Of a stretch of 64,000 nt of DNA, positions 61,146 to 64,000 are shown piece after piece (position 1 is the first letter of the stretch; every line of letters begins with the position of its first letter). The notes below the pieces were generated by a model. The model worked only from the letters and a program-made list of their open reading frames with translations, was not told the origin of the DNA and ran no database searches. This stretch comes from Flavobacteriales bacterium (GTDB lineage: Bacteria > Bacteroidota > Bacteroidia > Flavobacteriales_D > Crocinitomicaceae), in the NCBI GenBank assembly GCA_947447525.1, contig CANFJL010000005.1:1-64000 (forward strand). Direction: 5' to 3'. The position numbers and the translations under genes were made by a program.

Positions 61146-61854
61146 TAAATTTATAGATTTCGTGAATTCCTTTCAAAGTTAAGTTTTCGTCTGCAAAGAT
61201 GTTGTTTTTTTGTGCTAAATCAAAATAAGAAGCATCTCCGCCGCTCACATAAATATTTAGATTAGGGAATTCAAGCTCATATTGAGCTATGCGCCATGAT
61301 ATTTCACCTTTCAAGTTTCCAATTACACCAGAAAGAATGCTAAGTTCGGTAGTATTGCCATACAAACTCGTGGTTTCTTTTGGGAATTCCAGCAAAGGTA
61401 AATTGGCAGTGTACTCATTCAACGCTTTCAATTGCATGCTGACACCAGGAGAAATTGATCCACCAAGATAGCCTCTAACACCATCAAGTAAATCAAATTT
61501 TAGGCAAGTTCCAATGTCAATGGATAAAGCATGCCTGTTCTCAGAGGAACGTTGGGCATACATTCCAGCAACATTACACAAACGATCTATGCCTAATCCT
61601 GCACTTCGGTAAAGATTCTGAAAGGGTGTTTTAAGAGTATTGTCTAAAACGCTTACATTGAATTGGTCTAATAATTCTTCCGTAATCGAGGCGTCTCTAA
61701 CCGATGCAAGTGCAATTACCGCATCTTTCGTTAAACTCGAAAATAAGGATTCTTTATCGTCAAAACGGTGATTTTCAATTAGGACTCCATTTTCAAATAC
61801 CCCTAATTTAATCGCGGTATTTCCTGCATCAATACAATGAATAATATCCTTCAT
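61138..61854 (-). CDS. coaX: Type III pantothenate kinase
   Basis: The ATG at 61854 gives 238 residues and places the ATP motif 'CIDAGNTAIKLGVFENG' at the normal distance; the ORF track start at 61929 adds 25 residues that run over a promoter box. CoaX phosphorylates pantothenate, the first committed step of CoA synthesis, and needs a monovalent cation. Other motifs: 'SAGLGIDRLCNVAGMYAQ', 'ALSIDIGTCLKFDLLDG' (catalytic Asp region), 'YLGGSISPGVSMQLKALNEYTANLPL' and 'YVSGGDASYF'. Its 3' end overlaps the barrel gene by 8 nt. panB is elsewhere in the window (6727). Confidence 0.95.
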   Translation of the reverse strand: MKDIIHCIDAGNTAIKLGVFENGVLIENHRFDDKESLFSSLTKDAVIALASVRDASITEELLDQFNVSVLDNTLKTPFQNLYRSAGLGIDRLCNVAGMYAQRSSENRHALSIDIGTCLKFDLLDGVRGYLGGSISPGVSMQLKALNEYTANLPLLEFPKETTSLYGNTTELSILSGVIGNLKGEISWRIAQYELEFPNLNIYVSGGDASYFDLAQKNNIFADENLTLKGIHEIYKFNA

Positions 61855-61860
61855 AGGTAA

Positions 61861-61868
61861 CAAAGATA
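61861..61868 (-). promoter_or_regulatory. Bacteroidota -7 box TATCTTTG for the coaX-lptC operon
   Basis: Minus-strand TATCTTTG (plus CAAAGATA) ends 7 nt before the coaX ATG at 61854. It supports that start codon and again predicts a very short leader. Confidence 0.55.
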
Positions 61869-61978
61869 AGTGCATCTGCCGTTTTGACTGCATTAAAATT
61901 GTTAAATCATTAAAAAAAGAAAAAATCAATTTTTTAGTCAGTGTTCATGAAAAAGTTGTCATTATAACAAGATTTCAC

Positions 61979-62008
61979 TTGCAATAAACCAAAAAAGTAT
62001 TAAATTTG
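61979..62008 (+). promoter_or_regulatory. Promoter for tRNA-Phe (TTG-N19-TAAATTTG)
   Basis: TTG at 61979-61981 and TAAATTTG at 62001-62008 are separated by exactly 19 nt, an almost perfect Bacteroidota promoter (TTTG-N19-TAnnTTTG). The predicted start is around 62012, about 11 nt before the mature tRNA 5' end. Confidence 0.75.
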
Positions 62009-62022
62009 CACCCACAACGAGC

Positions 62023-62095
62023 GGTGCCTTAGCTCAGTTGGTAGAGCAAAGGACTGAAAATCCTTGTGTCCCTGGTTCGATTCCTGGAGGCACCA
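62023..62095 (+). tRNA. tRNA-Phe (GAA)
   Basis: A 73-nt cloverleaf: acceptor GGTGCCT/AGGCACC with discriminator A, D-arm 'TAGCTCAGTTGGTAGAGCA', anticodon stem GGACT/AATCC-type with loop CTGAAAA giving anticodon GAA, and T-arm 'CCTGGTTCGATTCCTGG'. The CCA tail is not encoded; the genome has 'CAAAA' after the discriminator, as is common in Bacteroidota, so CCA must be added enzymatically. Confidence 0.97.
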
Positions 62096-62099
62096 CAAA

Positions 62100-62144
62100 A
62101 CAAAACGAGAATGATAGCGAGAGCGTCATTCTCGTTTTTGTTTT
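62100..62144 (+). terminator. Rho-independent terminator after tRNA-Phe
   Basis: 'AACGAGAATGA' (62104-62114) pairs perfectly with 'TCATTCTCGTT' (62126-62136) around an 11-nt loop, followed by 'TTTGTTTT'. The 11-bp stem and T-run are a classic intrinsic terminator. Confidence 0.9.
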
Positions 62145-62151
62145 ACATCAT

Positions 62152-62437
62152 TCTCTATCTCTAAACTCTAGGTCTAACTCTAAACTCTAAGTCTAACTCT
62201 AAACTCTAAGTCTAGCTCTAAACTCTAGGTCTAACTCTAAACTCTAGGTCTAACTCTAAACTCTAAGTCTAACTCTAAACTCTAGGTCTAACTCTAAACT
62301 CTAAACTCTAAACTCTAAGTCTAGCTCTAAACTCTATCTCTAAGTCTAACGCTAAACTCTATCTCTAAGTCTAACGCTAAACTCTAAGTCTATCTCTAAA
62401 CTCTATCTCTAAACTATAGGTCTAACTCTAAACTCTA
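62152..62437. repeat. 19-bp tandem repeat array (CTCTAAACTCTARGTCTAR)
   Basis: From 62159 seven consecutive 19-bp units (62159-62291) of the form CTCTAAACTCTARGTCTAR (R = A or G) are nearly perfect; variation is limited to the two R positions. After that the array decays into hexamer variants (TCTAAA, TCTAAG, TCTATC, TCTAAC, CGCTAAA) to about 62437. The reverse complement resembles the repeats at 410-500 and 1183-1285. There are no spacers, so it is not a CRISPR. It has an internal 6/7-base period. Confidence 0.9.
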
Positions 62438-62501
62438 TTTTTTGAGTTTAATTGCACGTCAAATTTTAAGTAGTTTCAAGTTTACTTAAATCGCGGTTTT
62501 A

Positions 62502-62509
62502 TAGTTTTG
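62502..62509 (+). promoter_or_regulatory. Bacteroidota -7 box TAGTTTTG for the last gene
   Basis: A TAnnTTTG match 58 nt before the ATG at 62567, just after the repeat array. Confidence 0.4.
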
Positions 62510-62566
62510 TAATTTATTTGGCTTGGAACTTTTTAATATTTTCGCAATCAAATTAATTTAATAGTT

Positions 62567-64000
62567 ATGGCAAAGTGTTTACTTTTAGTTTTATTATTTT
62601 TTGTTTCAATTGCTTACGGTCAAGAATATCCGTCAGCAAATATGGCAAGATGGGAATATGGGAGTGATGGTTATTCACTCAAATCATTTAAAATTGATAT
62701 CCAAAATAATTCACCTTATCTAATTAAAGAAATTAAGATGAGGGTTTGGGTTTATGATGATGAAGGTGAGTATTACGAACATAATAAAATTCAAACCTTT
62801 AAAGTTAATATTCAAGGTTATGAATTAGGTAAAACACCCGCAATTGCGCTTTCTAATAGAAGAATACTGCGATATTATAGAAGTTTTGAAGGCATGTCAT
62901 GGGGTTCTGAAATTTTGGATGTAAAATTTTATAAGACTCCTCAACAAATTGCAGAAGAGCGAGAAGAACAAGAGCGAGCTCGATTGGAGGCATTGAGATT
63001 AGAACAAGAGGAAATCGAACAAGAAAGGATAAGACAAGCGCAAATTGAACTTGAAAGAAAAATTGAACTTACACATTCAAAGGCTCTTGAATTTTATAGA
63101 AATAACAAATTGTACGAGGCGCAAAATTATTTCAAAGAAGTTCTTAAGTTAGATCCTAATCATGTAGATGCTAATCAAAAGTCGAATGAAATAGCTAGAT
63201 TTTTCTCGATTAGATCTGGTGCAGGTTACGTATATCGCGAAGAAAATAGCAATAGCTTAAACAACCTTAAAAGAGAAATCACTAATCTTTTAAATAATGA
63301 AATTAATGATACTCCTGAAGGTTCCTACCAATTCAAGGTTTCTATTCAGTTTGATACCAATGGAATAAATAATTCTCGAATTGAAGGTGTGGGTAATGAA
63401 GTTGTTCTTAAAAAGATAAGCAATATACTCACTTCTGGAACCTTATCGCCATCCAAGAAATTCAGCTATTATGTTAATTCTCACGATAGTTTTACTATTG
63501 ATGCCAATTGGAATTCATCTGAAGAGCATGTCGTTTCAGATGGAAAAGGGATTAATGGGCTTGATAAATATTTTAAAATTAATCCAAGTGATTTTAAGGA
63601 TTACATCAATGCTCAATCCTATAAATATGGCAAATTTAATTTTGATGTAAAATCTAAGGTTTTAAAAATCGATGGTAATCAGCAAGCTGATAAAGATATT
63701 AGGCTTATTGATTATAAGTTGAATGCAGGTCCACAATATGCTTTTTGTTCTTTGGTATTGCCAGGATGGGGTGCAAGTAAGGTTTCAAGTGGTCAAAATG
63801 GATATCTAACGGGATTCGCTTATCTCTTATCTTTATCTATGGCTGGTGTGACCAAAGTTTTGGAGAAAATCGATTACAAATCCTATCAAGAGGCGCAAAG
63901 TCAAAGTGTCGCAAGTGAAGCTTATGATGCTGTTAATGCAGATCGAAAATTATTTATGGTCTGTATAGGTGCTGTTGGACTTGCTTATGTTTATGATTTC
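62567..64000 (+). CDS. Secreted coiled-coil/TPR protein with DUF5683-like end (5' part only)
   Basis: Open from ATG 62567 to the last base of the window (478 codons, no stop), so it is truncated at the 3' side; it is missing from the ORF track for that reason. Signal peptide 'MAKCLLLVLLFFVSIAYGQ'. Residues about 20-125 are a beta-rich domain, 125-165 a charged Glu/Arg coiled coil ('EEREEQERARLEALRLEQEE'), then a TPR-like helix pair ('ALEFYRNNKLYEAQNYFKEVLKLDPNHVDA', split here). A beta domain and a C-terminal part with hydrophobic helices ('GWGASKVSSGQNGYLTGFAY') resembling the DUF5683 family complete the visible portion. Function unknown. Confidence 0.8.
   Translation, partial: MAKCLLLVLLFFVSIAYGQEYPSANMARWEYGSDGYSLKSFKIDIQNNSPYLIKEIKMRVWVYDDEGEYYEHNKIQTFKVNIQGYELGKTPAIALSNRRILRYYRSFEGMSWGSEILDVKFYKTPQQIAEEREEQERARLEALRLEQEEIEQERIRQAQIELERKIELTHSKALEFYRNNKLYEAQNYFKEVLKLDPNHVDANQKSNEIARFFSIRSGAGYVYREENSNSLNNLKREITNLLNNEINDTPEGSYQFKVSIQFDTNGINNSRIEGVGNEVVLKKISNILTSGTLSPSKKFSYYVNSHDSFTIDANWNSSEEHVVSDGKGINGLDKYFKINPSDFKDYINAQSYKYGKFNFDVKSKVLKIDGNQQADKDIRLIDYKLNAGPQYAFCSLVLPGWGASKVSSGQNGYLTGFAYLLSLSMAGVTKVLEKIDYKSYQEAQSQSVASEAYDAVNADRKLFMVCIGAVGLAYVYDF

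Larger units (their letters stand above)
62145..62566. other. Non-coding region with tandem repeat array, right end
   Basis: Gene-free 0.42 kb between the tRNA terminator and the last gene. It holds the 19-bp tandem array (62152-62437, annotated separately), then about 120 bases of plain AT-rich DNA with a TAnnTTTG box. No ORF of note on either strand in the array. Confidence 0.85.

Noticed and set aside
61854-61929. 25-residue N-terminal extension of CoaX in the ORF track
   Set aside because: It overlaps a -7 box for the same operon and is not part of the family N-terminus.
62152-62437. CRISPR-like array
   Set aside because: The repeated units are contiguous without unique spacers, and there are no cas genes in the window.
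1-64000. Phage, IS element or defence island
   Set aside because: No integrase, transposase, restriction or toxin-antitoxin genes were recognised on either strand; the content is core metabolism and envelope genes.

Overview
The window is a stretch of core chromosome from a Bacteroidota bacterium, most likely a member of the Flavobacteriales. It is AT-rich and densely packed, with many 1-, 4- and 8-base gene overlaps. Lineage evidence: type IX secretion C-terminal sorting domains; many promoter-like TAnnTTTG boxes and few Shine-Dalgarno sites; DnaE with a fused N-terminal exonuclease; Bacteroidota families (DUF4293-like, DUF6427-like, DUF5686/CarboxypepD_reg-like, a C4-poor TraR/DksA protein); kynurenine 3-monooxygenase; and a tRNA without an encoded CCA. 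Species cannot be named from sequence alone.

Layout. 1-354 is the 3' end of a secreted, T9SS-sorted protein. 355-1517 has no credible gene and is a mosaic of repeats: hexamer-like GTTAGA/TAGAG repeats, a duplicated 62-bp element, a second duplicated element, two long A/T hairpins and REP-like elements. 1518-6518 holds a class III aminotransferase, metF, a small secreted protein, and a minus-strand kmo/outer-membrane protein pair. 6727-10310 is a tight panB plus BtuFCD/FecBCD-type uptake ABC cluster. 10312-13275 (minus) has a T9SS-exported alpha/beta hydrolase and a YifB/ComM ATPase. 13417-16763 is an adaptor-permease-ATPase export operon with a small unknown gene at its end. 16877-18768 is prfA-pyrF. 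19041-28472 runs through a BamA/TamA-family protein, two glycosyltransferases, rdgB, pepT, holA, rsmE and a sulfatase-fold membrane enzyme. 28485-36377 has aat, an exonuclease, a free-methionine-sulfoxide reductase, an Ig-like lipoprotein and dnaE.

36429-39009 (minus) holds a zinc-ribbon coiled-coil protein, a NIF3-family protein and a beta-barrel protein. 39116-43184 carries a YceI protein, aroC, a DUF4293-like protein and an ABC-F protein. 43181-48368 has a PhoD-like phosphatase, an amino-acid permease, a VOC protein, an M1 peptidase and a GNAT. The minus-strand block 48357-55320 holds queG, ruvB, and an apparent purQ-purD-CNNM-HAD operon preceded by a membrane protein. 55467-56503 is a DksA-like protein with lspA. 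56505-61854 (minus) is an envelope operon: coaX, an outer-membrane protein, lptC, a small membrane protein and a DUF5686-like protein. tRNA-Phe with a clear promoter and terminator follows. Then comes a 19-bp tandem repeat array of the same family as the repeats at the left end but in opposite orientation, and finally a truncated secreted TPR/coiled-coil protein running off the window.

No phage, IS element, CRISPR array or defence island was seen. The most interesting structures are non-coding: the repeat mosaics at both ends, and TAnnTTTG boxes placed so close to several start codons that near-leaderless transcripts are predicted. The clearest protein-level oddity is the decay of the PHP metal site in DnaE together with a fused exonuclease domain.
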